Assembly: GCF_001431725.1 (NCBI RefSeq)
Contig: NZ_CP013106.1
Coordinates: 1,054,001 to 1,118,000, forward strand
Origin: Halomonas huangheensis
GTDB taxonomy: Bacteria; Pseudomonadota; Gammaproteobacteria; Pseudomonadales; Halomonadaceae
Direction: 5' to 3'
Length of the DNA stretch: 64,000 bases
Position 1 is the stretch's first letter. Each line of letters opens with the position of its first letter. A program made the position numbers and the translations under genes. The notes beneath the pieces are model-generated. The model did not search any database. It was given only the letters and a program-made list of their open reading frames with translations, and was not told where the DNA came from. Below, piece after piece: positions 45,291-54,146 of the stretch.

Positions 45291-46295
45291 TCATTCAACC
45301 GCTGCGATCTTTTCGTACAGTTCGCCATATTGCTCATCGAACTCTTCGGCAATACGAGCACGCACGCTATCGCGGAAGGCGTCGACATCCAGACTTTCGT
45401 CGGGACCAATGATCGTCATCCCGGCATCACGCAATTGAGCGAGGTCGCTGGACTCGGAATCCAGCATGGCGGTGGTGGCGCGTTCGCGAACTTCGCTCGC
45501 TGCCTCGGTGATCGCCTGCTGATACTCAGGAGACAGTGATTGCCACTTGTCCTCGTTGATCATGATCATCTGAGCGGCACTGATATGCCCGGTCAGCATC
45601 ATGTAGTCCTGTATCTCGTTGAGCTTCGCGGAGACGACCACATTGACGGGATTCTCCTGGCCATCGACAACACCGGTCGCCAGCGCGGTGGGGACTTCCG
45701 ACCAGTCGACAGGAACCGGGACCGCGCCCATGCCTTCGACGGTAGCCATGTAGATCGGGAAGGGAATCGAGCGAATCTTGACGCCATCGAGGTCTGCCGG
45801 AGCCAGGATCTCACGATCGGCGGTCAGGTGGCGGGTACCAAAGTAGAAGCCATACAGCACACGCACTCCCGAGGCTTCGATCAGGCCCTCATTGAGTTCC
45901 TGCATGATCGGAGAGTTCACGTCCGTGACAGCCATCAGATGGTCGATATCGCGGTACAGGTATGGGGTGTCGAAGGCTGCAAAGGGCGGGTAGAGCGAAC
46001 CGATGGCTCCCGCAGTGTTGTGGGATAACGCGATGGATCCGGTAGAAACCCCTTCAGCCAGTTCCTGCAGCTTGCCGAGTTGCGAGTTCGGGTAGATCTG
46101 TACTTCCACCTCACCGTTGGTCTTCTCGGCGATGGCTTCTGCCAGCCACTCTGCTTGCATACCTGCAATCGAGGTAGGGGTATGCATATGGCCATAGCGT
46201 AGCGTGACTTCTGCTGCGGCTGCGGAACCCATACTCATCGTGAAGGTGCCGACGACCGCTGCCAGGCAGCCGATCTTGCAGACGTTGCTCAGCAT
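45291..46295 (-). CDS. TRAP transporter substrate-binding protein DctP
   Basis: The 334-residue periplasmic protein has a signal peptide (about 1-27, ending GSAAA) and the DctP fold, with AEVTLRYGHMHTPTSIAGMQAEWLAEAI at the mature N-terminus and the carboxylate-binding Arg in GVKIRSIPFPIYMATVEGMG. TRAP binding proteins of this type bind sugar acids or uronates through that Arg. AGGAG lies 7 nt before the ATG. It is the first gene of the minus-strand operon, 102 nt from the divergent LacI gene. Confidence 0.92.
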   Translation of the reverse strand: MLSNVCKIGCLAAVVGTFTMSMGSAAAAEVTLRYGHMHTPTSIAGMQAEWLAEAIAEKTNGEVEVQIYPNSQLGKLQELAEGVSTGSIALSHNTAGAIGSLYPPFAAFDTPYLYRDIDHLMAVTDVNSPIMQELNEGLIEASGVRVLYGFYFGTRHLTADREILAPADLDGVKIRSIPFPIYMATVEGMGAVPVPVDWSEVPTALATGVVDGQENPVNVVVSAKLNEIQDYMMLTGHISAAQMIMINEDKWQSLSPEYQQAITEAASEVRERATTAMLDSESSDLAQLRDAGMTIIGPDESLDVDAFRDSVRARIAEEFDEQYGELYEKIAAVE

Positions 46296-46397
46296 GACGT
46301 ACTCCTGATGATGTTTTTTTATTTGTTTCTCGGAAATACTGCTCTACGGTAACCAAGAGTAGGGAAGGTCTCTGCAAGGGGCAATGAGGTATTTTTG

Positions 46398-47432
46398 ATG
46401 GAATTTGATGTAAAGCGTCCCCTGATACCGGATATTGCCGCTGCCGCGAATGTGTCGACGGCCACCGTGGATCGGGTACTGAATCGCCGAGCAGGAGTTC
46501 GGGAAGCCACATTGCGCCGCGTGCTGGAGGCAGCGGTGCGAGTTGGCTATATGGATCAGCAGGAGCTGGAGCGGCGCATGGGTCCGAAGGTTGCCCGGAT
46601 CGTCTTTCTGCTGCCCCAGGGAACCAATCCCTACCTGGTGGGGCTGAACAGCCGCGTGCGTGAGCTGGCAGCGCACTCGCCTGGGCCGATAAAAGTGAGA
46701 AGTCACTTCATCAAGAGTTTTGATCCGGAGGCATTGGCGCAGGCGCTGAGGCGATATGGAAAGACATCAGATGCCGTGGTGTTCATGGCGATTGATCACC
46801 CCCGTGTGAAGCAGGCCTCTGATGAACTGGTCATGGCGGGCAAGCGCGTCATCACCATCATCTCCGATCTACCCGGCTCGAACCGGCACGCATACCTGGG
46901 AATCGACAACTTCGCGGCAGGGCGCACCGCTGCGCAGATCATGGGCCGCTTCTGTCGCGTGAACTCGGGAAAGTTGATGCTTATCGCGGCGAGCCGCGCG
47001 TATCGCGCGCATATGGAGCGTGAGATGGGCTTTCTGTCACTGATGGAAGAGAGCTTTCCCCACCTGAGCGTGATAGGCCCGCATGAAGGCCATGACAATC
47101 GTGATGAAAACTACCAGAACACCTGCTGTTTGCTGGAGAAGCACCCCGATATCGTCGGCATCTACAATGTGGGTGGCTCCTCGGATGGTATCGGGCGAGC
47201 ATTGCGAGAGTCTGGCCGAGAGCGAGATATCAGCTTCATTGGCCATGGGCTGACGCCGGATACGCGGGCCATGCTGATCGAAGGCACGATGGACACCGTC
47301 ATTACACAAAGCCCTGACCAGATCTATTCACGTGCGATCGATGTGGCAACCAGTGAACACATCGACATGGAGCCGGTTGCCATGGAGATCTACTTCTCCG
47401 AAAACCTTCCCGCCATCCCGCATCGAGGTTAG
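46398..47432 (+). CDS. LacI family transcriptional regulator
   Basis: The 344-residue protein has the LacI helix-turn-helix (residues about 8-30, IPDIAAAANVSTATVDRVLNRR) and hinge, then a periplasmic-binding-protein-like ligand domain (VARIVFLLPQGTNPYLVGLNSRV, GIYNVGGSSDGIGRAL, PDTRAMLIEGTMDTVITQSP). The Tyr-to-Asp form ATVDRVLN is common in sugar-acid regulators. ATG 46398 follows GAGGT by 8 nt. It diverges from dctP and most likely represses or activates that operon in response to its substrate. Confidence 0.92.
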   Translation: MEFDVKRPLIPDIAAAANVSTATVDRVLNRRAGVREATLRRVLEAAVRVGYMDQQELERRMGPKVARIVFLLPQGTNPYLVGLNSRVRELAAHSPGPIKVRSHFIKSFDPEALAQALRRYGKTSDAVVFMAIDHPRVKQASDELVMAGKRVITIISDLPGSNRHAYLGIDNFAAGRTAAQIMGRFCRVNSGKLMLIAASRAYRAHMEREMGFLSLMEESFPHLSVIGPHEGHDNRDENYQNTCCLLEKHPDIVGIYNVGGSSDGIGRALRESGRERDISFIGHGLTPDTRAMLIEGTMDTVITQSPDQIYSRAIDVATSEHIDMEPVAMEIYFSENLPAIPHRG

Positions 47433-47508
47433 GAGGCACCCCTGACGGTAGCTGACCGGATTGCCGTGGGTGGTGGAATCGAGGTTGATGCTTTTCTGAC
47501 CCATACAA

Positions 47509-47560
47509 AAAGGCCCGCAACCCTGACCATGATTTCTCACAGTCGAGGTTGCGGGCCTTT
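47509..47560 (+). terminator. Terminator after the LacI gene
   Basis: A 14-bp stem (aaaggcccgcaacc / ggttgcgggccttt) with a 24-nt loop, T-rich on the right arm. Confidence 0.85.
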
Positions 47561-47575
47561 AATCAGTGTGTCCTT

Positions 47576-47719
47576 AGAGGGTGTTTACAAAACCGGCGAA
47601 CGAAGGCAAGACAAGGCGAAATTGAGCGAAAAAGCGCAGTTTACACAGAGTAAATGAGCATTTTGAGCGAAATTTCAACACAGTATTGCCAAGTGCAGAC
47701 ATTTTGTAGACACCACTCT
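47576..47719. mobile_element. MITE-like element, about 144 bp
   Basis: Imperfect terminal inverted repeats agagggtgtttacaaaa (47576-47592) and, inverted, agagtggtgtctacaaaa (47702-47719) flank a non-coding interior with gaaattgagcg and gcgcagtttacacag words typical of small non-autonomous elements in Pseudomonas and Halomonas. TTA occurs at both ends (47574-47576 and 47719-47721), a possible target duplication. The right end touches the stop codon of the small exported-protein gene. Confidence 0.65.
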
Positions 47720-48009
47720 TAGTGGGCAGCATCCCAGGCCAGCTGCAGCGGATCGCCATCTACCTCGATATTGGTGGCTCCCTGCTGCTGAGCGTAGAGA
47801 TTGAGCCGTGCTTTGGCCATTGCAGTGCTGCTGCCATCGGCAATGACATGGGACAGAACGTCAGTCGGCATCTGGTAGACATCATTCCCGGAAGTGCTGG
47901 CAGACAGCGGCTCGCTGAGTTGCAGGGCACGTTCGGTGGCCGGATCAGCCTGGGCAGCAAGGGGCAGCGCAGCGAGCAGCAGGCTAGCGGTGATCAGTTT
48001 GATTTTCAT
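47719..48009 (-). CDS. Small exported protein of unknown function, copy 2
   Basis: The 96-residue product has the same signal peptide and core as copy 1 (QMPTDVLSHVIADGSSTAMAKARLNLYAQQQ, ending LQLAWDAAH) and differs mostly in residues 27-45. The frame is intact even though a MITE end abuts its stop codon (TAA at 47719-47721). The function is not recognised. It has lost the hairpin terminator seen after copy 1, which suggests the element displaced it. Confidence 0.75.
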   Translation of the reverse strand: MKIKLITASLLLAALPLAAQADPATERALQLSEPLSASTSGNDVYQMPTDVLSHVIADGSSTAMAKARLNLYAQQQGATNIEVDGDPLQLAWDAAH

Positions 48010-48125
48010 GTTGGTATCCTCGTCGTGTCTTGAGTGATTCGATACCGTGTATTTTGTTAGCTAACTAACGAAACTTCTAGTGAAGTTTATCAATCGAAAC
48101 GATCAATTTAGACGATGCATCCGGG
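47719..48125 (-). repeat. Direct repeat, right copy (gene plus upstream)
   Basis: Right partner of 39720-40115. Coding and upstream sequence are both related, with the upstream part more diverged. Confidence 0.75.
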
Positions 48126-48293
48126 AAAGGCGGGTAGATCATGCGATCTGCCTTCATGGAGCCCAGCGTCGATGGGCGAGAAGGCCATGGGCATGGCAGA
48201 GGGGGAGTTATCGTAGGTTTGGAAGCTGGCAACAGCAGAGCCCGCGGGAGCGGTTGGGCTTCTTGGGGTTGATTGGGGGCGAGCGTGCGACGA

Positions 48294-48370
<77 letters not shown>

Positions 48371-48500
48371 GTTGCGGGGTCGGCATTATAAACATCTGAC
48401 AGGGCGAGATAAACCCGCAATTCAAGATCGTGCGTGTGCTGCCTGGTGATCATCGGTAGAATGCGCGCCATTGATGCCCGACCGTGAATGTGAACTGTGC

Positions 48501-49349
48501 ATGTCTGATCTTCCTGTTCCCGATAGCCCCAATGCGTTTCTCTCCGCCCGTGGTGACCGCCATTTCGATGGTCTGGCCGATAAGTTTTCGGCGTCACTGT
48601 ATGGGCATCTGCGAGGGGAGTTGCGACTTGCGCTGCTCGACCGGCTGTTACCGGAAATGCTCGATCTTCACGGTCAGCCAGTGCTGGATGTTGGCGCTGG
48701 GTTAGGGCAGCAGGCCGCGTGGTTTGTCGAGCGTGGCCATGCGGTGACGCTGGCCGAACCTGCCGCGGAGATGCTCGAGCGTGCTCGCGAAGGCATACAG
48801 CAGTTGGAGGCGAGCGGCAGTGCCGACTATCTGCATGCCTCCCTGCAGGATCTTGCCGAGCAGGCGCCGGGCCCCTGGCCATTGGTGGTCTGCCACGCGG
48901 TGCTCGAATGGTTGTCTGATCCGCGTGCAGGGCTTGAGCATCTGGCGTCGTTGCTGGCACCGGGCGGGCAATTGTCGCTGATGGTGTTCAATCGTGATGC
49001 GCTGCGCATGTCGAATGTGGTCAAGGGCAATCTCGACAAGGCGTTGGCAGATCGCCTGGAAGGCAAGGGCCAGCGCCAACGGCTGACGCCGATCTCGCCG
49101 GTCACTCATGATCAGTTGATGGGGTGGGCCGATCAATTGGGGCTGCGTTTCGAAGCCGCTGCCGGAATACGTGTGTTCCACGACTATCTGCGTCGCCCCC
49201 CGGAAACCGATGCCGATGTCGAGACGCTGTTCAAGCTGGAACACCAGTATTGCCGCACTGAACCGCATTGGCGATTGGGGCGCTATCTGCTGTATACCTT
49301 CAGCCGAGCGCCACTGCCGCAGACACCTCAGGGAGAAAGCCCGCAATGA
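48501..49349 (+). CDS. cmoM: tRNA 5-carboxymethoxyuridine methyltransferase CmoM
   Basis: The 282-residue SAM enzyme methylates the carboxylate of cmo5U34 to mcmo5U in some tRNAs. Family blocks are GDRHFDGLADKFSASLYG, the SAM loop VLDVGAGLGQQAAWFVERGH, VVCHAVLEWLSDPR and RVFHDYLR...LEHQYCRTEP, all near identical in pattern to E. coli CmoM (SmtA). ATG 48501 is chosen on homology; ATG 48474 is a longer option and neither has a strong ribosome binding site. It overlaps rsmC by 4 nt. CmoA and CmoB, which supply its substrate, are encoded 9-11 kb away. Confidence 0.9.
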   Translation: MSDLPVPDSPNAFLSARGDRHFDGLADKFSASLYGHLRGELRLALLDRLLPEMLDLHGQPVLDVGAGLGQQAAWFVERGHAVTLAEPAAEMLERAREGIQQLEASGSADYLHASLQDLAEQAPGPWPLVVCHAVLEWLSDPRAGLEHLASLLAPGGQLSLMVFNRDALRMSNVVKGNLDKALADRLEGKGQRQRLTPISPVTHDQLMGWADQLGLRFEAAAGIRVFHDYLRRPPETDADVETLFKLEHQYCRTEPHWRLGRYLLYTFSRAPLPQTPQGESPQ

Positions 49350-50329
49350 GTGCCGAAACGCCCGTCTGTCAGCTGCTCGAACGCCAGGATGCCGATTACC
49401 GTGGCTGGTGGTGGATTGCGCCCCCGCGTGATCACTGGCTGGAAACCGGTGAGGGCTGTCTGGTCAGTGCGGATCTGTCAGTCCGTCAGGCATGGCTGGA
49501 TCGCGGGCGAGCGGCCTGGTCGCCGTTCGATAGCATCAGCGCTGAAGCGCCGGGTGTTGTGCTGTTCTGGCCAAAGGCGCATGCGCTCGGTGAGTGGTGG
49601 CTGTTGTGGCTGTGCGCTCAACTCCCGGAGGGTACGCCACTGCACTTGGTCGGCGAGCATCAGGGGGGTATCAAGCGGGTACTCAAGGTACTGGCGGCGT
49701 TGGGATTGGGGTGTCGAAAGCTGGATAGCGCGCGGCGCTGCTCGCTGTTCGAGACACGCACTGCCAGGTTGCCGTTGGACCCGGATGCGGTGTGGACGCA
49801 GTTCGAGGCCGAGGGGCTGAATCTGGCCAGCCACCCTGGCGTATTCGGGCATGGCAAGTTGGACGAGGGCACGCGCCTGCTGCTTGAGCAGTTGCCTGAG
49901 GTGCTGCCTCAGGGTGAGGTGCTGGATCTGGGCTGTGGAGACGGCATCATCGGTGCGTGGATGGCCCGCGAGGGGCGTACGGTGACCGCCACTGACGTCA
50001 ATGCCTTTGCGGTGGAGGCCACTCGGCGCAGCCTTGCGGCCAACCAACTCGAGGCCGAGGCGCTGGAGAGTGATGTGTATTCGGCTCTCGAGGATCGCCG
50101 TTTCGCGGCCATCGTCAGCAATCCGCCTTTCCATCAGGAGCGTTCCATCGACTATGGCCCGGCGGCCAGGTTGATCGAACAGGCCGCGCAGCACTTGTTG
50201 CCTGGCGGGCGCTTGCTGATCGTCGCCAACGCTTTCCTGCCTTACGCTGAACCGTTGGAGCGCAGCTTTGGCAGCTTCCGGGTGCTGGCCGATAATGGCC
50301 GCTTCAAGGTTTACCTGGCGGAACGCTGA
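49346..50329 (+). CDS. rsmC: 16S rRNA guanine-N2 (G1207) methyltransferase RsmC
   Basis: The 327-residue protein has the RsmC two-domain form: a degenerate N-terminal methyltransferase-like domain and a catalytic C-terminal domain with SAM loop VLDLGCGDGIIGAWMA and the N-P-P-F motif IVSNPPFHQE (about 258-265) that contacts the target base. GVFGHGKLDEGTRLLLE is the family linker. The start overlaps the cmoM stop (ATGA), giving a cmoM-rsmC RNA-modification unit. A longer frame starting at 49268 lies within cmoM. Confidence 0.92.
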   Translation: MSAETPVCQLLERQDADYRGWWWIAPPRDHWLETGEGCLVSADLSVRQAWLDRGRAAWSPFDSISAEAPGVVLFWPKAHALGEWWLLWLCAQLPEGTPLHLVGEHQGGIKRVLKVLAALGLGCRKLDSARRCSLFETRTARLPLDPDAVWTQFEAEGLNLASHPGVFGHGKLDEGTRLLLEQLPEVLPQGEVLDLGCGDGIIGAWMAREGRTVTATDVNAFAVEATRRSLAANQLEAEALESDVYSALEDRRFAAIVSNPPFHQERSIDYGPAARLIEQAAQHLLPGGRLLIVANAFLPYAEPLERSFGSFRVLADNGRFKVYLAER

Positions 50330-50339
50330 GGGCTGGTCG

Positions 50340-50870
50340 CTACTGTTTGTCGCCCGGCATGCGGTACTCGATATCGGTGATCAGCCACGTCTGCTCGCCG
50401 CCCGGTGCCGCAACGCTGATTTCGTCGTCGAGTGACTTGCCGAGCAGTGCCTTGGCCAGCGGAGCATCGACGCTGATCCAGCGTTTCTGGGTATCCGTCT
50501 CGTCATGGCCGACGATGCGGATGCGCATTTCCTCACCTTCCTCGTCTTCCAGCGTCACAAAGGCACCGAAGAACACTCGCTCGGTATCTGCCGGCAGGCG
50601 ATCGATGACCTGCAGCTCATCGAGGCGTTTGGTCAGGTAGCGAATACGCGCGATGACGCGATTCAGTTCCTTCTTGTTGTAGGTGTAGTCAGCATTCTCG
50701 CTGCGATCTCCCAGTGCCGCGGCTTCTCCGACCTTGGCCGAGAGCGCAGGGCGTTTGACCCGCGATAGGTGATCAAGAATCCCGCGCAGGCGTTCGGCGC
50801 CCTCGAGGGTAATCAGGTTGCTCTTGGGTTCCTGACGAGGATCCTTGGCGGGGTCCCGCCAGCGCGTCAT
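50340..50870 (-). CDS. greB: Transcript cleavage factor GreB
   Basis: GreB enters the RNA polymerase secondary channel and rescues backtracked complexes by stimulating RNA cleavage. The coiled-coil N-terminus includes the acidic tip GDRSENADYTYNKKELNRVIARIRYLTKRLDELQ, and the C-terminal domain follows with FFGAFVTLEDEEGEE and WISVDAPLAKALLGKSLDDE. NADYTYNKK fits GreB rather than GreA. The ATG at 50870 gives the common MTRWRDP start with AAAGG upstream; ATG 50885 is an alternative. It is convergent with rsmC. Confidence 0.92.
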   Translation of the reverse strand: MTRWRDPAKDPRQEPKSNLITLEGAERLRGILDHLSRVKRPALSAKVGEAAALGDRSENADYTYNKKELNRVIARIRYLTKRLDELQVIDRLPADTERVFFGAFVTLEDEEGEEMRIRIVGHDETDTQKRWISVDAPLAKALLGKSLDDEISVAAPGGEQTWLITDIEYRMPGDKQ

Positions 50871-51193
50871 GTTACGGCCTTTCATTGTGGTGGCTTACCT
50901 GTAGTGGTGGCTTACCTGTAGTGGCTGCTTGCCTATTGCGAGTGCTTAGCTGGTGATCATTGGGACCGCCATGCCTGCGACGGGGACAGTGATGCTCACG
51001 AGTTTCTCGCAGAGTGCCTGCATCGCACAGGACGGACAAGTGCTGGTTGATGTGGGCGCGTATTCGACCTTGGGTGATTGGCGATTCATTCAAACGTTCG
51101 TTACATTGCAGTTGGTCCATACTGACAATCAAGTTTCATCGGCCGGCGGATGCTGGTCGCAGGAAACAGGCTGCCATTCTGCTGGAGACTGCC
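50871..51193. other. Gap between greB and the TPR gene, with a 17-nt tandem repeat
   Basis: The gap separates divergent genes. It contains three 17-nt units (tggtggcttacctgtag twice, then tggctgcttgcctattg) at 50888-50938, which would lie in the greB leader. Short frames in the rest show no family match. Confidence 0.6.
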
Positions 51194-51892
51194 ATGAAGT
51201 TACGTCGTCATCATTCAACTCGGCCCACCGCAGGAATCTCGACTTTCCCGCGCTTGCCTTCAACGCTACGTCATTCACTGGCGGTTGTGGCGGGTAGCGC
51301 ACTGCTTGCCGTTACGCCGCTGGCGTTGGCCTGGCAGGATGAGCTTGCGCAGATTCAGCAACGCTGGGAAACCACCACGACCTCGACCCCATCATCCCAG
51401 CGTGAGGCAGCGCTGTCTGGCCTGGTCACTGAGGTCGAGCAGTTGATACAGGCCAATCCCAACGTCAGCGATCTGCTGGTCTGGGACGGCATCATCCAGG
51501 CATCGTTGGCGCGTGAGAAGGGTGGGCTTGGCGCGCTGGACAACGCCAAGGCGGCGCGCCGTGCGCTGGAGCGGGCGATTGGTCTGGACAGTACCGGCAT
51601 GGATGGCTCGGCCTATGTCACCTTGGGAGCGCTCTATGATCGTGCGCCGGGCTGGCCAGTGGCCTTCGGCGATGACGACAAGGCCGCTGAGATGTTCCAG
51701 CGCGCGCTGTCGATCCGGCCGGATGGCATCGACGTCAACTACTACTACGCGGCCTACCTGGCCGATGAGGGGCGCGACGCCGAGGCGCGTGAGTATGCAC
51801 AAAAGGCCATGCAAGGCACGCCGCGCAGTGGCCGTGAAGCGTCGGATCGCGCTCTTCAGCAGCAGGCACAGGCATTGATCAACGATCTGTGA
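51194..51892 (+). CDS. Exported TPR-repeat protein
   Basis: The 232-residue protein has a long N-terminal basic region and a signal-like helix (ends near TPLALA, about residue 45), then several TPR-type helical pairs (AYVTLGALYDRAPGWPVAFGDDDKAAEMFQRALSIRPDGIDVNYYYAAYLADEGRDAEAREYAQKAM). It is probably periplasmic and scaffolds an unknown partner. ATG 51194 with GGAG 7 nt upstream is used; a longer frame from 51014 lacks a signal. Confidence 0.78.
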   Translation: MKLRRHHSTRPTAGISTFPRLPSTLRHSLAVVAGSALLAVTPLALAWQDELAQIQQRWETTTTSTPSSQREAALSGLVTEVEQLIQANPNVSDLLVWDGIIQASLAREKGGLGALDNAKAARRALERAIGLDSTGMDGSAYVTLGALYDRAPGWPVAFGDDDKAAEMFQRALSIRPDGIDVNYYYAAYLADEGRDAEAREYAQKAMQGTPRSGREASDRALQQQAQALINDL

Positions 51893-52048
51893 GTGGCATT
51901 CTGGCCGCGTGCCAGGGTGGTCGTATCATCCTGTTCATGGGCTCTCTCGGTGTGCCGGGGGAGCCTTTGACGTTTTTCTGACACATGTTGTACCTGGACG
52001 TTTCTCGGTTGATGGGGATAATGGCAGGATCACCCTGCGGAGACTGTC

Positions 52049-52675
52049 ATGACCGATTCAGCCGGTATCGATACCCCCTTCACCGCCGATGATGTCGAGA
52101 TTGTCGCGCGGGAGTATCTATACGAAGGCTTCTTTCGCCTCGATAAGGTGATCATGCGCCACCGTCGCTTCGAGGGCGGCTGGAGTGGCGAGGTGGTGCG
52201 CGAGGTGCATCATCGTCATGATGCGGTCGGCGTGATGCTTTATGATCCCGAACGTGATGCGGTGGTGCTGGTTGAGCAGATTCGTGCCGGCGCGCTGGAT
52301 GATCCGTCCACTCCCTGGAAACTGGAGTGTGTTGCGGGGTTGGTCGAGCAAGGGGAGTCCGCCGAGGAAGTGGCGCGGCGCGAGGCTCTGGAGGAGTCAG
52401 GTTGTGAGGTCAGCGATCTCATTTTTCTGCATACGTACTATCCTAGTCCCGGAGCCTGCGATGAAAAGGTTACGCTGTTCTGCGGCCTGATCGACAGCCA
52501 GGGCCTTGGTGGCCTGCACGGGTTGGATGAGGAGCAGGAAGATATCCGGGTGCATGTAGTGTCTTTTCAGCGCGCCTGGGAACTCCTGACGGAAGGGCGA
52601 CTCGATAATGCCATGTGTCTGATCGGCTTCCACTGGCTGGCCGCCGAGCGGGCATCGTTGAGAGCAAGGAGGTAA
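52049..52675 (+). CDS. nudF: ADP-ribose pyrophosphatase NudF
   Basis: The 208-residue Nudix hydrolase cleaves ADP-ribose to AMP and ribose 5-phosphate. The Nudix box is AGLVEQGESAEEVARREALEE (then SG), preceded by the ADP-ribose-contact strand VVLVEQIRAGALDDPSTPWKLE. NudF-specific text YYPSPGACDEKVTLFCG is also present. It starts the nudF-yqiB-cpdA unit found in enterics; yqiB follows after 1 nt. Confidence 0.92.
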   Translation: MTDSAGIDTPFTADDVEIVAREYLYEGFFRLDKVIMRHRRFEGGWSGEVVREVHHRHDAVGVMLYDPERDAVVLVEQIRAGALDDPSTPWKLECVAGLVEQGESAEEVARREALEESGCEVSDLIFLHTYYPSPGACDEKVTLFCGLIDSQGLGGLHGLDEEQEDIRVHVVSFQRAWELLTEGRLDNAMCLIGFHWLAAERASLRARR

Positions 52676-52676
52676 T

Positions 52677-53126
52677 GTGACGAACCGCAACGCTTATGTT
52701 ACCGACCTCAAGGCATTGCAGGGCGAGTGCACGGCCAACTATGTGCGCTTGACGCGCCTGGTCGGTGAGCTTGAGGAAGGCGAAACACGAGAAGTCGAAC
52801 TGATCCGCTCGGGTCGTCGACTCGGTGCACTGTGTCTGCACATCGAGGAGTTGGCTCCCTACACCAGCATCATTCGGGTCAGCCAACGCGGCATCCTCGA
52901 TGGCATCATCGATAGCCCACGCATGCGCGTGCATCTCTATCATGATGTGCGCATGGCTGAGGTGACGGATTTCCAGCGCAAGAGACACTTCGACGGCCGC
53001 TATCGTTATCCCAATGCTCATATGCACCAGCCGGACGAGAAGCTTCAGCTCAACCGCTTCCTCGGTGAATGGCTGGATCACGGCCTGGCTCATGGCCATA
53101 CGCTCGATCTTCCGCAGATGCCCTGA
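52677..53126 (+). CDS. yqiB: DUF1249 protein YqiB
   Basis: The 149-residue protein matches the DUF1249 pattern (YVTDLKALQGECTANYVRLTRLV, VSQRGILDGIIDSPRMRVHLYHDVRMAEV, YPNAHMHQPDEKLQLNRFLGEWLDHGL). No activity is established for the family. The start is GTG with AAGGAGGT 3 nt upstream, tightly coupled to nudF. Its conserved place next to cpdA suggests a shared regulon but not a mechanism. Confidence 0.88.
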   Translation: MTNRNAYVTDLKALQGECTANYVRLTRLVGELEEGETREVELIRSGRRLGALCLHIEELAPYTSIIRVSQRGILDGIIDSPRMRVHLYHDVRMAEVTDFQRKRHFDGRYRYPNAHMHQPDEKLQLNRFLGEWLDHGLAHGHTLDLPQMP

Positions 53127-53184
53127 TTGCCCGGTGCAAGGCCGGGTATCCTGAACCACCTCCTTGAATACCAGGATTGCTGCC

Positions 53185-53919
53185 ATGCGTCTGATCCAGC
53201 TCAGCGATTGTCACCTTTATGCTGATCCACAGGCCCGCTCGCGCTGTGGAAATCCCGCACGACAACTGGCGGCAGTCGTCGCGGCAGCGGATGCGCTGCG
53301 TCCCGATCTGGTACTGGTCACTGGTGATATCAGTCAGGATGAGACACAAGGCGCCTATCATCTCGCGGCAGATGCTCTCGCACGATTGGACTGTCCCTGG
53401 TACTGGATACCCGGCAACCACGACGATCCAGAACTGATGAACGCGGTGCAGGAAGTGGTAACGGAGGTAGCCTCCCGTCACTGGCGCATTCTGCAGCTGG
53501 ATACGCATATCGAGGGCGATGTTCGAGGTGAGGTCGGCGAACAGCAACTGGCCAGGCTTCAGCAGCAACTGGCGGAGGACGACCGGCCGACGCTGATCGC
53601 CATGCATCACCCGCCGGTTGAGGTCGGTAGCACATGGATGGATGCGATTTCGCTGGGTGATCAGCAAGCCTTCTGGGCAGTCCTCGATAATGCCCCTCAG
53701 GTCAGGATGGTGATCTGTGGTCATGTGCATCACGCCTTTCAGGCGCGAGTCGACACCACACAGGGCCATGTTGAGGTCTATGCCTGCCCATCGACATCCG
53801 ATCAGTTTCTCGCCGGCAGCGATGAGTTTGCCGTGGATGAAGCCTCACGCCCCGGCCTGCGAGTGATCGACCTGCAGCGCGACAGCTGGCAGACCTGGGT
53901 CGAAAGGGTGGATGTGTGA
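53185..53919 (+). CDS. cpdA: 3',5'-cyclic-AMP phosphodiesterase CpdA
   Basis: The 244-residue metallophosphoesterase hydrolyses cAMP to AMP. Metal ligands appear in the standard order: LSDCHLYAD, VTGDISQD, PGNHDDPE, AMHHPPV and CGHVHHAF. ATG 53185 (MRLIQLSDCHL) follows AGGA by 8 nt; an in-frame TTG at 53164 is less likely. Third gene of the nudF-yqiB-cpdA unit. In E. coli yqiA and parE come next; here the cysDN-rof-cmoAB-pgi block intervenes. Confidence 0.92.
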   Translation: MRLIQLSDCHLYADPQARSRCGNPARQLAAVVAAADALRPDLVLVTGDISQDETQGAYHLAADALARLDCPWYWIPGNHDDPELMNAVQEVVTEVASRHWRILQLDTHIEGDVRGEVGEQQLARLQQQLAEDDRPTLIAMHHPPVEVGSTWMDAISLGDQQAFWAVLDNAPQVRMVICGHVHHAFQARVDTTQGHVEVYACPSTSDQFLAGSDEFAVDEASRPGLRVIDLQRDSWQTWVERVDV

Positions 53920-54146
53920 GCTACGAGCTGTAGGCGGTAAGCTGTAAGTAGCCCCGAACCCGACCCTCTGGGGCCTGTGCCTGCGTGCTGTGGCACTGAA
54001 TAGCGCACTGTTTGGCAAGGATTTCGTAGCTTGCGATACTTTTTGTTCTAAAAAGATAGATATTAATTCTTTTACGTTATTATTGGTGGCGCGGTATCCT
54101 CCGGGCATTCGTATATTCTGCCCACGTCATGCGAGGTAATCGGGCC
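53920..54146 (+). promoter_or_regulatory. cysD upstream region
   Basis: The first 35 nt carry a degenerate gctacgagctgtag/gtaagctgtaag repeat. The rest is AT-rich (gatagatattaattctttta) just before cysD, a likely promoter and CysB-binding zone; no exact site can be assigned. GAGGTAA at 54132-54138 serves the cysD ATG at 54147. Confidence 0.4.
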
